Shown piece by piece: positions 48,641-59,870 of a DNA stretch of 64,000 nucleotides. The translations under genes and the position numbers were made by a program. Every line of letters starts with the position of its first letter. Positions within the stretch are counted from its first letter, which is position 1. Below the pieces are notes generated by a model. That model searched no databases. It saw only the letters and a list, made by a program, of their open reading frames with translations, and was not told the DNA's origin. Location: positions 335,448-399,447 of the forward strand of contig MNCI01011487.1 of NCBI GenBank assembly GCA_015680685.1, in the 5' to 3' direction. The stretch comes from Gnetum montanum. Its lineage: Eukaryota; Streptophyta; Gnetopsida; Gnetales; Gnetaceae.

Positions 48641-49870
48641 TACAAGAGTTTGTGGTGTATGGACTTAACCCAAGACTTAACAAATCGCAAGCACCCCGAT
48701 GGTTACCTTATCCCCAAGGTAACCCAAGGAAGTTCCACCAACCATTAACGTATTATCCAAGTGGAACTCCATCAAAACCTATGGAGCAACACTAGTAGTG
48801 GCAATACCCATAGTCATGGGGGATGCCACCGCCGAGGCAACAATATCCTTACCGGCAACCAGATCCATATGGCTATTACGTGTACCAGCCAATCTCCCCA
48901 TGTGACTCTGTTGGTCATGTAACTGCACAACGTCACTACCAAGCTCAGGAGTATTATAGGACTTCTTCTCCTACGGGAGACACACCACATACATACCATC
49001 CTCCAAATCCATCTACATATCTTACACTGATAGCTCCACTACCACCCACTCCAGCGATGCAAGGGGAATTCCCCACTCAACCGCAGCAACGCAATGCTAT
49101 GAGAGTTGTAAACCTTCAACTCACTGCTAGTTCTAACAACCATACAAAGAGAAGACCTTTCTTCAGAACTAATAGTCCAAACAATCTCTCACATCCACAA
49201 GCGGTTGAGCCTCTAAATGCCTCTCCATCAAATAAGGCTTCGGAGCTCCCTTCAAACCAAAAACAGAGCTCAACGCACATGGTTATGTTAACACATACCG
49301 TCATCGACTGGATCAAGAAGGGTCACCTTCCTAGGAAATTCTATGATCCTGGAAGTCCTTTAATCTATCTCCAAGTTGCTAGGAATGAACCTTGTAAGGC
49401 TCTTCTGGAGTCAGGTTCCAGAGTCAACTTGATATCACAAGAAATGTATAAAGCCTAGAACCTGCCTCCACTAAAGAAGAGCAATATTTTCTTAGAGCTG
49501 GCTGAACAGTCCATCACTGTCCCCTTGGGATTGGTTAAGGAAATTGTTACCACTATGTGGTTGTTCATATCCAGCTAATTTCCTAGTGATACAAGTCAAC
49601 AATGACAAAGGGGACTTCCAAATAATAATAGGAAGGACATGGCTAAGTACCATGAATGCATGCCTAGGAATCTGTGATCTTTCCTTGGAAATATCTAAGG
49701 AAAACAGTTGTGGGAAGATCGAGAAGAAGAAAGTTCCATGCATCACATATAGTGATATATGGTGTGATTGCGTACAGGAATGTTTAGCATTGCCTGCATG
49801 CAACCAATGTGCACCAAAGGTTAAGATACAAAGGTTCCTATATGTAGCAACCACACAACAGGAAAACACC
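48641..49870 (+). pseudogene. Gag-protease linker and protease of copy C
   Basis: From 48823 the frame is open for 211 codons: a Pro/Gln/Tyr-rich linker, then MVMLTHTVIDWIKKGHLPRK and the protease line ALLESGSRVNLIS near 49395. The catalytic Asp is Glu, so the D-S-G triad is lost by a transversion. A stop at 49456 and a one-base shift at about 49550 split the rest; 49544-50056 is open for 171 codons, with FQIIIGRTWLSTMNACLGIC. It lies immediately before the deletion join. Confidence 0.82.
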
Positions 49871-50059
49871 CAATGGTTAATAGCTAATCAAGAGAGAAAC
49901 TCACCAATATGCATGGAACTAACTAGGGGAACAACGCACACACACGTCGAAAGCATAGATGCACTGGAGTATGAGTGTCACCAACTTATAATCCTTAACC
50001 TAAAAATACCAATTAGGGGAACTTGGAAACTCCTAAGAAATTTCAAACGAGTACTTTGA

Positions 50060-51918
50060 TAGGAGAATACTAGTCTGTGTGCAATAGGTCAAACCTTATC
50101 ATGGACCTAAAATGGTCTATGTACATGGCACATTGGAGACTGGACGACCTTGCTCATCATTTTGGATCCCTCCCTTCCAACTTAGTCATGGGGGAGATGG
50201 CCACCTATGCTGATTAGTTAAGGCTCTCAATTTCTTTTTAAGTTTTTGTTTTACACATTTTTGTTTTACAAATTTCTTTAAGTTTTCTTGTTTTTGTTTT
50301 ACAACATTGTTCATAATTTTTGGTTTATTGGTGTGATTATTTATTTTGTTAAGGTTTGTCACCCAATAAGTGCTCCTGATGATGGTATGAATTATATTTT
50401 ATTGATTGCTAATATTTGGTTTTTACCTTTAAGTTATGATGTTGATACTTTGGTATGGTTCTATTGATATAACAGGCAATGAGTCCACATATCCATGCAT
50501 CCATAAATTTCTATGATCTCTCTTGGCTTGGAACTATACAGTTCCTTTCTCAATAATAATAACTATCAACGAATCAGTGACTAGGCATTTCTCAAACTAA
50601 GGAAGGACTCAAGGATTGAAAAGGGTGTGACTTCAAGGGAACTTGATGCACATGTGCTGGCCATTCTCTTGGGTACTTGGATGTTTTCTTCTTGAGTTTT
50701 TCTTGCCATTCCAACATTACCCCCATTAACGGGAAGCTGAGTGAATAAAAATAAAAATAATAAGTCTTTGCATGGTGTGGTTCTCACACAAATACACAAA
50801 AAAAAATGTGAGAATTTAAAGCACACCCCTTAGAAGAAATAATCATCTGGTCTACAAGCACTAGTTATGGAACTCAATAAACATGTTCCCTCTAACTAAG
50901 GCCCCCTCTTGCTTCCTTCTTTCTCCTTTCTTGTTTTGTCAGAATGGTGGTGACTTTTTGGCGGAAGCATTCTTGTTACTTCAACACCTCATTGCTAGTT
51001 GTACCAATAGTCCATATTTTGGTTGATGCATTGTTTTATTTTTGGTAAACTCTTGTGGTTAAGACTTTAACTCTTGTTTCCAAATAGCATTTCCAGAGCC
51101 TACAGACTCTTTGAATGTGGGATTGTCAAGGCATTAAGGGCATGAGCCTACTTTGGGGAGGACCCACTGGCATTCCTATTTGGTGCATCCATTAATTTCT
51201 TTTCCTTAAACATTTCCACAATCACCATTTATTTTGTTCATCTCCATCTTTGACATCCATTTTATCGGCGTTACCATTGTTTCTTTTTCTCCATATTTCT
51301 TATTTCTTCTCTTTTTCCATTCTATCGCTACCAGAGGTTCACTCTTAGTCATGGGAGTCTTGGTCCAATTTTTTTATTTTCTCTTAACCCCTACACCTCG
51401 AGTAGTCACCAATATTAGATCTATAGAATTCGCATCAGCCATACCATGACTCAGCCAATGGACCTTACACTGAGGCAAGGTATTAATTGCATTGTGATCC
51501 ATTTACCCTTGCTAATATTAGACTGTGTTGTGTGTGCAGATGAAAATTATACAATAATGGATTGGATCTGGAGGAAATACTTGGAATGGACTAGTGCTAA
51601 AGTAGTTATGCAAGGAAGAAGATTGATGGTGCGATTATGGATAAAAAATGGAAGGCGCAATCTTGGCATCAGCAGCAGTAGACTTCTTCTTTTCTCTCTC
51701 TCCTCTCTCTTCTTTCTCAGTTGCCAAATAAGGCTCGATGTCAAATGTGTATAGTGTTCACTATTATTATCATTAACACTAATATTGTCATGTGATGTAA
51801 TGATGATCCGTTCACATGTCACCCCATTCATCGTTAGTGTCATTCAAGTCAATAGTCCCATACCTTCCCAATATTTTGTAAGGAACTCGAGGAAAAGTTT
51901 TCATTCAGTCATGGGTGT
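50060..51918 (+). other. Remnant pol end and 3' UTR of copy C
   Basis: The first 50 bases match the last codons of pol in A and B (CAATAGGTCAAACCTT). The following 3' UTR starts with TTTTTGTTTTACA repeats as in B and D. At 51530-51541 TGTGTGTGCAG|ATG, and at 51690-51722 a pyrimidine run ending TTTCTCAG, resemble splice acceptors and are shared with copy D. A 102-codon open stretch (51446-51754) has a partly similar counterpart in D. The end GTTTTCATTCAGTCATGGG leads into the LTR. Confidence 0.65.
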
Positions 51919-52716
51919 ATGATGAGCCGTGATATCGCATTAACACCTGCGCTATCACGTACACAATATTGCAGCCCGTCACGAGTTCTATAACTAAGAG
52001 GTGGCTTTCCCTTGTTCACACATCTAGACTTAGACCCTTAGCCAAACTATAGCAGTTTTACCATTCCAGAGTTAGAATAATTTCCATGTGCCCGCAGTAG
52101 GAGTCTTAAAGTGAATGGATCTTTATTCAAGAAAATTGTACCTGAGCACACATTTGTGTACGACAATAAAGACGAACTTTCTAATAAACCTTGTAGCATA
52201 TGGACTAAGCTAAATAGGATTTAATTATTGTTAAATGTTTAAATGCTTTCCTAGATAATTAATCTCTCTCAACCCTTGACTCTCCTAGTTAAGTGCATTC
52301 AGTACAACCGCTTCGAGCACGTGTGTAATGCTTGGTAACCCAGTAACAAGTAGCATTTGGTAATCCCAGTAGCGTTGCACTAGTTCAAGGTGTGTGCGGC
52401 AAGTGGAAACAGATATTGGTGCTAGGATAATTAGAACTTAGTTAATGAATAGTTAATGAAAATTAGTCATTTAGTCTCTTCACCTTTTCCCTCTTAGCAT
52501 AGGCATTAAAAACATAAAAGATATAAAAATCATACACCTCAGGCTTACTTAACCATACAACCGTGACAATACAAGTAATTTTGGGAAGACAACGATTGAT
52601 TAACCTTAAGTGTTCCATTTGGGCACGTAAGCACTTAATCCTTGGAGTTCAATTGGATCATGCATGAAACACTCGTATTCGTATGGTTGAGTGTAGGGGT
52701 ACCTCGCCACTCATCA
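51919..52716 (+). repeat. 3' LTR of copy C
   Basis: The LTR runs from TGATGAGCCGTGATATCGCA to CTCGCCACTCATCA. The U3 palindrome of the 5' LTR is degraded here to GCTATCACGTACACAATATT, with CpG sites changed to TpG or CpA. The remainder aligns closely with the 5' LTR, with scattered substitutions. Confidence 0.92.
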
Positions 52717-53399
52717 CTTACATTTGGAATAGAGGTACAAAGGATGAGAAATTTTGAAGTGAATGAAGTATGTAAGGTGGGGATTGAGGAGTAGGTGCAA
52801 CATGTTTATAATATTATTGATGATAATAATGACATGTAGAAGAAGAAAAACTTATTGGAAAGACTAGTTATTTTACAAAGTACCTATAAGGATAAAGTTG
52901 ATGATATGGATACTTTTTTTTGTGAACTTGTAATGAAATCTTCCATGAGTATGGAATTTATCACTACTACTATTATTACACTTATGTCTATGAGGATACT
53001 TTGCATAAATACTATGATATTTTTTTTGTAATGAATTTATGAATATTACAATCTTCCTAAAATATTCTTTTTATCAAATTTTGAAATAAGAGCATAAGTA
53101 CCTTATTTTCTTATAGTTATATTCATTTGTAATATAATGTGGAAAACCCCCTTAGCATATGTACACTATTTTTAGTCATATTTATCATAAATTTATATCT
53201 TTAAATTAAATACTTTTCATCAATAGTTACTTCACCTTTTCTCTTGAATTGGTCTTTCATTCTTTGCTTTGCTAGATCTTTTTTGAATTTTGATATTTTT
53301 TTATTAATTTTTATTCTTCATTATTTTTAATATGGTCAAAATTTTTCATTGATAGCATTCCATATTTTTAAAACCTTTACTGATATTTCTAAGATTAAT
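52717..53399. other. Right flank of copy C, weak coding trace
   Basis: The flank begins CTTAC, the right target-site copy. On the plus strand 52751-53000 one frame reads NFEVNEVCKVGIEE, a TAG, VQHVYNIIDDNNDM, a TAG, then LLERLVILQSTYKDKVDDMD. The two TAGs could be former Gln codons. It is not a recognised family, and it lies inside old element E. Confidence 0.35.
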
Positions 53400-54110
53400 T
53401 TTAAATTTGTAAGATATTTTGTTGCATCATCTTCTAGATTATGTCCACCTCTTAAGTTTCATATACTTGAGGTTGATATCATTTCTACATCTTCTCTTTT
53501 TCAAAGCTCATCTTTCTCCTTTGCTACCTAGTCTATTAGCTTTTGAATATAGTAGACTTTGTATTTTAAAAATTTTACTTAGACATAAATCCCAAGAGTC
53601 TCATGAGTTTTGTTTCTATGTCCATCTACAATGTGACAAAGCTATTTTTTCTAGAAGAATCCATGACCTAGGAATTTTTAAAGTATAGTGTAATATTTTC
53701 CCAAGGTTTCATCTAATGATTCATGAATGGATTGCTTCTACCCATAGATCTTTTTACTTAAATTAGATACTTTTCATTGAAGACTTCTAACATAATTATC
53801 CACATTTAAATATAGTTTGACTCTAAAGATGTATATGATATTTCTACCTTATTTTTTAAAGTATTAAAAAGAATCTTAAATTTCTTTCACTTACTAGTAG
53901 TATTTGATAATCTGTAAGCATTATGGAAGACTTATAAATGATTCTACATGTCAACATTATAAACTCCCTTAAGTTGCAACATATTTTTCATGTTAAGTCT
54001 TTTAATGTAACTCTCATATTCATGCTTAAGTAGAATGTGCATCCTCTCTTTGTTGTGAAATATGCATTGTGTAGCCAACAATGATTCATTCTTACTATTG
54101 AGTGTGGTAA
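53400..54110 (-). pseudogene. gag relic of Ty3 copy E
   Basis: Read on the minus strand, RLNMKNMLQLKGVYNVDM, stop, NHL, stop, VFHNAY matches RLDMNNIPRFEGGYNADPQNHLHAFHDAC of copy C, with both stops at Gln or His positions. It continues with a YTSLES block and EVFNEKYLI, then a basic tail to about 53400. It is an old copy in the opposite orientation to C, and is cut from its protease (45110-45640) by the C insertion. Confidence 0.7.
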
Positions 54111-56717
54111 TATCCACCTTTTATTCTAAACTACTAGAGTCATTATCATGTTCTTGTTTTATTTTATTTTACAACCATTTATGCATTATTCTTCTAAGAT
54201 CATGTTCCACCCTTCTTCTATCATGAGTTTCTAAATCCTATGATAAGGAGAAGTTATTAAAGTTAGTGTGTTAACTTTTACTTCCTCAATAATGTCTCCT
54301 CTTATGTCTTACTACCTTACTAGGGGTTTTTCATTTGTGATATTCCTTTAATTTGCAATTTTCTTTATTTTTGATAAGATGCATTCTTAGCAAGGATCAC
54401 GTGATGATTTTTTGTAACTTCTCCTTGTTGAATTTAAATATGGTGTAAAGGAAACATTAAAGGATTTGATTATTCCTTCTTATAGATCCTAAAGTCTTAT
54501 TCTCTATTTAGTTGGACTCCATCTCTGATGAAAGATTATGTTTACCCTTTCTGCATTGATATCCTTATTCTCATTCTTAATTTTCACTATGTTGGATATT
54601 ATTAGGCTAGTAAGATCTCATGACCTTCTTATTAATGCAATAGCCATTTGCTACATGACCCAATGAAGCCTTAGTTATGGCAAATTGTAGCATGGATGGA
54701 GATACATTATCAACCACTTAAAGAATTATTCATCTAGTTTCTCCATCAAACTATGCATCTTAATGGAAGATAAATGTAAATTCTAGGTAGAAACAAGCAT
54801 TGTAAGCATACATGATTCAGACTTTCTTGGGTAATTCTCATGTTTGTAAATCCACAAATTGGATTTTGTATTTATGCTTAATTGAAGTTGAACTTTCTAT
54901 TCTACAAGAGGAAGGAATATTTAAAAATGAAAAATGTGTACGCTTTTATCAATATAGTAATAACACAAGAAAGATAAATCATTATTAACAACTACAAAGA
55001 TAATGTATACTCATAGCTACTTTTAAACATCTAACATCTTCCTTAGTAATGATGACAATGATGAGTGATGAGTATGCCCAATGTCTAGTCCTACGATTTA
55101 CCAATGCTTGTAGATCATATCGTTGGGGATTGAACATACTCATCACCAATCATATACATTATGATAAGTTTTACATGGAGTAGATGAAGAAATTGAACTT
55201 TGATAACTAGTTGATGGATTGTTTATACTACTTAAGTTGGTCAAAATATATGTGTCAGTCATCAATAAAAATGTTCATGGATGAAAATTACACATTAATA
55301 TTGGTGTTGATTTTTCATATGTTAGTTATGATCATCTCTTAACTTTTTTCAACCAATGCATCTCTTAATTTCTCATCTATCATTAGTTGATAATCATAAA
55401 ATGTTTTTCCTACATGCAAAATATGTATTTTGTTTAAAGTAAGAAAGTAATCCCTAAGGGGAGTTATATTTGAATTGATTATAATCAAAAGTAAACCTTG
55501 TCTTTTAAGGTGGTTTTAAATATTAGCATTTTAGTTTTTTTACCTTCTTGACATGCGAACAAATTAAAGCTATCATAGTTTTAAAATCACATATATCAAA
55601 CATCAAGTATTTTTCATTTATTCTATTGAATTTTATGAATAAATTAAAGTGTTTTATATTCAAATCATCTTCAAGTGATAAATAAGTGAATGTAATCATA
55701 TAGTAGTTATTCTTTGGTGGAGTCCACATGGTGGATTTAGTAATACTAGATACCAATGTTAAGGAAAATAAAAATGAATCTAAAATTAAAATAATATAGA
55801 CAAAGATGGAAATTATAATTACAAAAGCTTTAAAAGAGGAAAGAAAAAATTTGTGATTTATAAAAATTTAGTTAAATAAATTAAAGAACTTATAAAGGAT
55901 CTACGTATAACTTCTCCAAACATTATTAAAGCATTTAGGATGCTAGGTAAGCGACATGAAAAACCCCAACATGGAATCGTTAAGTTTTATGATATGGAAG
56001 ATAAATAGCATGTTTGAAGACATGGATTCTACTTGAAGTGAGAATGATAAAATAATTTGGAAAAATAAGAATATCACTAGGAAGAAACTTGTAGAAAGAG
56101 ATGAACAATCATGAGAGATTAATATCACATGTGAAAGGGGCATTTACCATATCTAACTTCTAAGAACATGGTAGTACTTATGATGAGGACATCACCTAGC
56201 ACTTGTGTAATATTCAATTTTTTTTATGTGTGTGTGTGTCTTTTTTGTATGTTTCTTATTATGTTGGTCTTTTTGGTAATGCTTCCTTGGATTTTTTTGG
56301 CATGTTTGGGGATGTTTGGAGCCTATTTTGATGAGTTTATGGGGTTCTAGTATTAATGGGAACTTATTTATATATGTTCAAATTTTTCAAACCTAAAAAA
56401 ACATCTTTATTTTTGGCCTTGTTAAGATAGATGTCTCCTCTAGAGTATTGACTTCTCCTTTACAAGATAGGTATCTTCTCTAGAAGTAAGACATCTACAC
56501 TAAATGCCAAAACGTGTCCTACAACTCATCTACACTCTGTGAAGATGTATCTTCTAATCATAAGATGTCTATTTTGATGAATAATGGACATTAAAATTAT
56601 ATTTTGAATGCTAGAAAGATGAAAGCTCATACCAAGAAGCTATAAGAGTATCCTAGGCTTGATTTTGGATAGTAAAGTTTGAGTGCAAGTAAGGAAGGAC
56701 TTGTACTAAAACATTGT
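54111..56717. other. AT-rich stretch without recognised genes
   Basis: No domain is supported. On the minus strand 55756-55523 is open for 77 codons without a recognisable motif. A GTGTGTGTGTGT run lies near 56228. The 5' UTR and LTR of copy E would be expected around here but were not recognised. Confidence 0.4.
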
Positions 56718-57275
56718 TGATGAGTCATCATAGTTGGGTTGCATTGACAGAATGTCATTGATGTGATCCTATCAACGTAGGGTTTGACATGTTGATGTGT
56801 ACCCATAGATGTGGCACCCTGTCTCCACCTATAAATGTATGCCTATCCATCACATTTATGGTAATCTTTTCATAATTGTAGCAAAGCTCTTTCAGTTTTT
56901 CCCTTTGAAAGTTAGAATCCTTTTTGAGTGCCCATAGTAAGAGTTAAAGAAGTGTATGGATCTTTATTCAGGCACCGATATACCTGAGCACCTCAATGTG
57001 AATGATAATAAAGATGAGATTTTTTGATAAAACCTTGCAGCACGTGGAATAGATTAATTTTTTATGCATTTAATATTCATGAAATTTACTTTAATGTTTT
57101 TAACTATGTAATTAATATCATTTAAATAGAAAACATCAACATGACCATTTGAGCATACACTTAACACTTGGTAATCCCATTAGTAGTTAAGGCTTGGTAA
57201 CCTAGTGGCACTATAACATGTTTAGGAGGTGTATAGAAAGTGGGAATGGATGCTTATGTTAAGANGCTAACTAAC
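56718..57275 (+). repeat. Truncated LTR of the Ty3 family, B-like subfamily
   Basis: The LTR starts TGATGAGTCATCATAG and follows the copy B LTR: GATGTGATCCTATCAAC block, TATAAATG at 56830, GGATCTTTATTCAGGCACC, and the CTTGGTAA-repeat near 57170-57205. It stops after TGCTTATGTTAAGA at about 57265-57275, so its U5 end is missing. It meets the copy D LTR head to head. Confidence 0.8.
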
Positions 57276-57975
57276 TCTAACTAAGGACTAAGTTGAAATT
57301 AACTAGTGTCAGCATCCATTCCCACTTACTGTACACACCCTGAACTATGCAACTTTGGCTACCATACGCTAATCGTTACTGGGTTCACCACACGTAACAC
57401 ACGTGCTCGAAGTGGTCGTACTGAGGCACTTAACTAGCCTAAACGTAATGAGCAGCCGATTCCTTGACTAGCCATACACATCTGTAGATGCTCGTAATCA
57501 AGTCGTACTCATTCTGCATTCTAGGAGATAAGGGTGAGAGAATCTAATCGCGATGAGCAGCCGATTCCTTGATTAGCCGTACACATTCGTCAATGCTCGT
57601 AATCAAGTCGTACTCATGCCACGCTAATGTAGGTAATAAATAACATGTAATAAATAACAAGTAATAAATCCTATTCCATGCACTACAAGGTTTATCCACA
57701 AAGCTCATCTTTATTGCTATACACAACTTACGTTTAGGTACAATGTTGCTCGAATAAAGATTTGTTCACTTGGGGACTCGTACTGCGGACACATGGAAAA
57801 TATTCTATCTCCAGAGTGATCAAACTGCCAGAGTTTCCCTACTTTTAGCCTAGGATGGAAAATAAGGGGAGTGCCACCTCTTATTTATAGATTTGACGAC
57901 GGACCGCGATATCGCGTACGTGATATGGCAGGGGACGACGCGATATCGTGGTGCATGCGATATCGCATCTCATCA
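57276..57975 (-). repeat. 3' LTR of copy D, U5 end missing
   Basis: On the minus strand it starts at 57975 with TGATGAGATGCGATATCGCA, after the purine tract of copy D. It has a GATATCGC-rich U3, TATAAATA as TATTTATA at 57882-57889, and the GCTTGGTAAC-type repeats near 57400. It contains a 105 bp internal tandem duplication (starting 57451 and 57556) that the C LTRs lack. The final part up to CTCATCA is absent. Confidence 0.8.
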
Positions 57976-59870
57976 AACCCCCATGACTGAATGAAAACTC
58001 GTCCTTGAGTTCCTTACAATAATATCGAGAAGGTATAGAATTATTTAGGGGAATGAAACTAATGGGATGACATGTGAACGGATCATCATTACAAGACTTG
58101 ACAAAACTAGTGTTCATGACAACAAGGGTGAACACCTTATTACAATGACATCAAGCCGTAGTTGGCAGCTGAGAAAGAGAGAGAGAGAAAGAAGTGTTGT
58201 TGTTGCCAATGCCAAGATTGCATCTTTGTTGTCTATCCGTAAGCATGCCATCGATCTTGCTCCTTGCATAGCTGCTTCAATGCTGCTCTGTTCCAAGTCT
58301 TTGCTCGAGATCCAATTCGTTGTTGCATGTCCGCCATCTGCACACACAACACAATTATATATTAGCAAGGGTAAATGAATCATCATGTAATTAATACCTT
58401 GCTTTGGTGTAGGTACATTGGCTAGGTTTTGGTAAGGCTGATATGGATTTGGGAATATATTAATGATGACTACCGAAGGTGTAGGGGTTAGGAAGAAAAT
58501 CAAAAAATTTAGAGGCTAGGAGAAAATCAAAAAAATTAGGCCCCATACTCCCATGACTAATCGCAAACCTCTGGTAGTGTTAGAATGGAGAAAGAAAAGG
58601 AGTAATAAAGATAGATAAAAAGGAACAACTATGGCATCGATGAAATGGATGTCAAGATGGAAATAAACAAAATAAAATGAATTGCAAAATGTTAAGGGAA
58701 AGAATTTAACCAATGCTTCAAATAGGAATGTTAGTGGGTCCTCCCCAAAGCAGGCTCATGCCTGTAATGCCCTGACAAACCCATATTCAAAGAGTCCGTA
58801 GGCCCTGGGAATGTCATTTGGAACAAGAGTTGAAGTCTTAACCGTAAGAATTGACCAAAAATAAAATAATGCATCAACCAAAATATATACACTAATGATA
58901 CAACCAGCAATGAGGTGAACAATGGAGAGAAGGAGGGAGAGAAGAGAATTGAATGGAATCCTAAGAACAAGGTGGTGTACAGCCCCTTGTGTGTTTTATG
59001 ATTAATGTGACTTAGCAATTCTCATTCCAACTATGGCCTTAAAACAACCACATCCAGTGACTTCGCATCAATGCATTCGGTTAAACCATCCACTTGGACA
59101 ATAAGAATGCACTCCCCAAGAGCCACCACCATTCCGATGAAACAAAGGAGAGAATGGGAAGCAAGAAAGGCCTTAGTTAGAGGGAACACTTTGGGTTCCA
59201 TAACCAGTGCTTGTAGCCCAAGTTTATTCATCTAAGGGGTGTGCTTTGAATTCTCACTTTGTTTTTTTATTTTTGTGTTTTGTGTTTTTATGCGTGAGAA
59301 CCACACCATGCAAAGACTTGATTATTTTTATTATCTTAGCTTTCGATAATTGGATAACATCAGAACGGTAAGAAAACTCAAGAACAAACATTCAAGCACC
59401 CAAGAGAATGAAAAACACAAAAGCATCAAGTTCCCTTGAAGTCACATCCTTTTCAATCCCTGAGTCCTTCCTTAGTTTGAGAAATACCCATTCACTGATT
59501 TGTTAAAGTTCTTATTAGAAGGGGATTGTACATTTCCAAGCCGAGAGAAACCATAGAAATTGGTGGATGGATGGATGAAGTGGTCTCATTGCCTGCCATA
59601 TCAAAAGAAACATACCTTAGTATCAACATTGTGACTTAAAGGTAAAAACCAAACATTAGCAATCAAGATGAAAATAGTTCATACCATCATTCTGAACACT
59701 TATTATGGAACAAACTTACATGGTGGAACACACACACACACACAAATTGGAAAAGTATAATGATGTTGTAAAACAAAAACTAGAAAAGTTAAAGAAATTT
59801 GTAAAACAAAAATGTTATAAAAAAAAATGTGTAAAAAAAAATTTGAAAAAGAACTAAGGGCCCCATATGA
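57976..59870 (-). other. 3' UTR of copy D, with possible splice acceptors and short frames
   Basis: It begins after pol with TTTGTTTTACA-type repeats and a (GT)n run near 59735. At about 58333-58343 (minus strand) TGTGTGTGCAG precedes ATGGCGGACATGCAACAACG, a 33-codon frame. A pyrimidine run ending TTTCTCAG precedes CTGCCAACTACGG at about 58165. A 129-codon frame (58503-58114) spans both. Some Athila-type elements carry env-like genes in this position; nothing env-like (no signal peptide or membrane helix pattern) was seen. The end CATTCAGTCATGGGGGTT is the polypurine region. Confidence 0.6.

Larger units (their letters stand above)
45794..52716 (+). mobile_element. Ty3/gypsy copy C, gag-protease only (non-autonomous deletion derivative)
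   Basis: Both LTRs are present (810 and 798 bp), bounded by TGATGAG and CTCATCA. Flanks are CTTGC on the left and CTTAC on the right: a 5 bp target-site duplication with one G to A change. After the left LTR comes a tRNA-Asp-type primer site, then gag and protease. Right after the protease-RT connector (about 50055) the sequence jumps to the extreme 3' end of pol, removing about 2.8 kb relative to copy A. A 1.8 kb 3' UTR follows. Confidence 0.9.

Noticed and set aside
53349-53688. Plus-strand frames of 60 and 89 codons
   Set aside because: They lie opposite the gag relic of copy E, whose minus-strand reading explains the sequence.
57881-58135. 84-codon frame entering the copy D LTR
   Set aside because: It crosses the polypurine tract and LTR border and has no counterpart in copy C.
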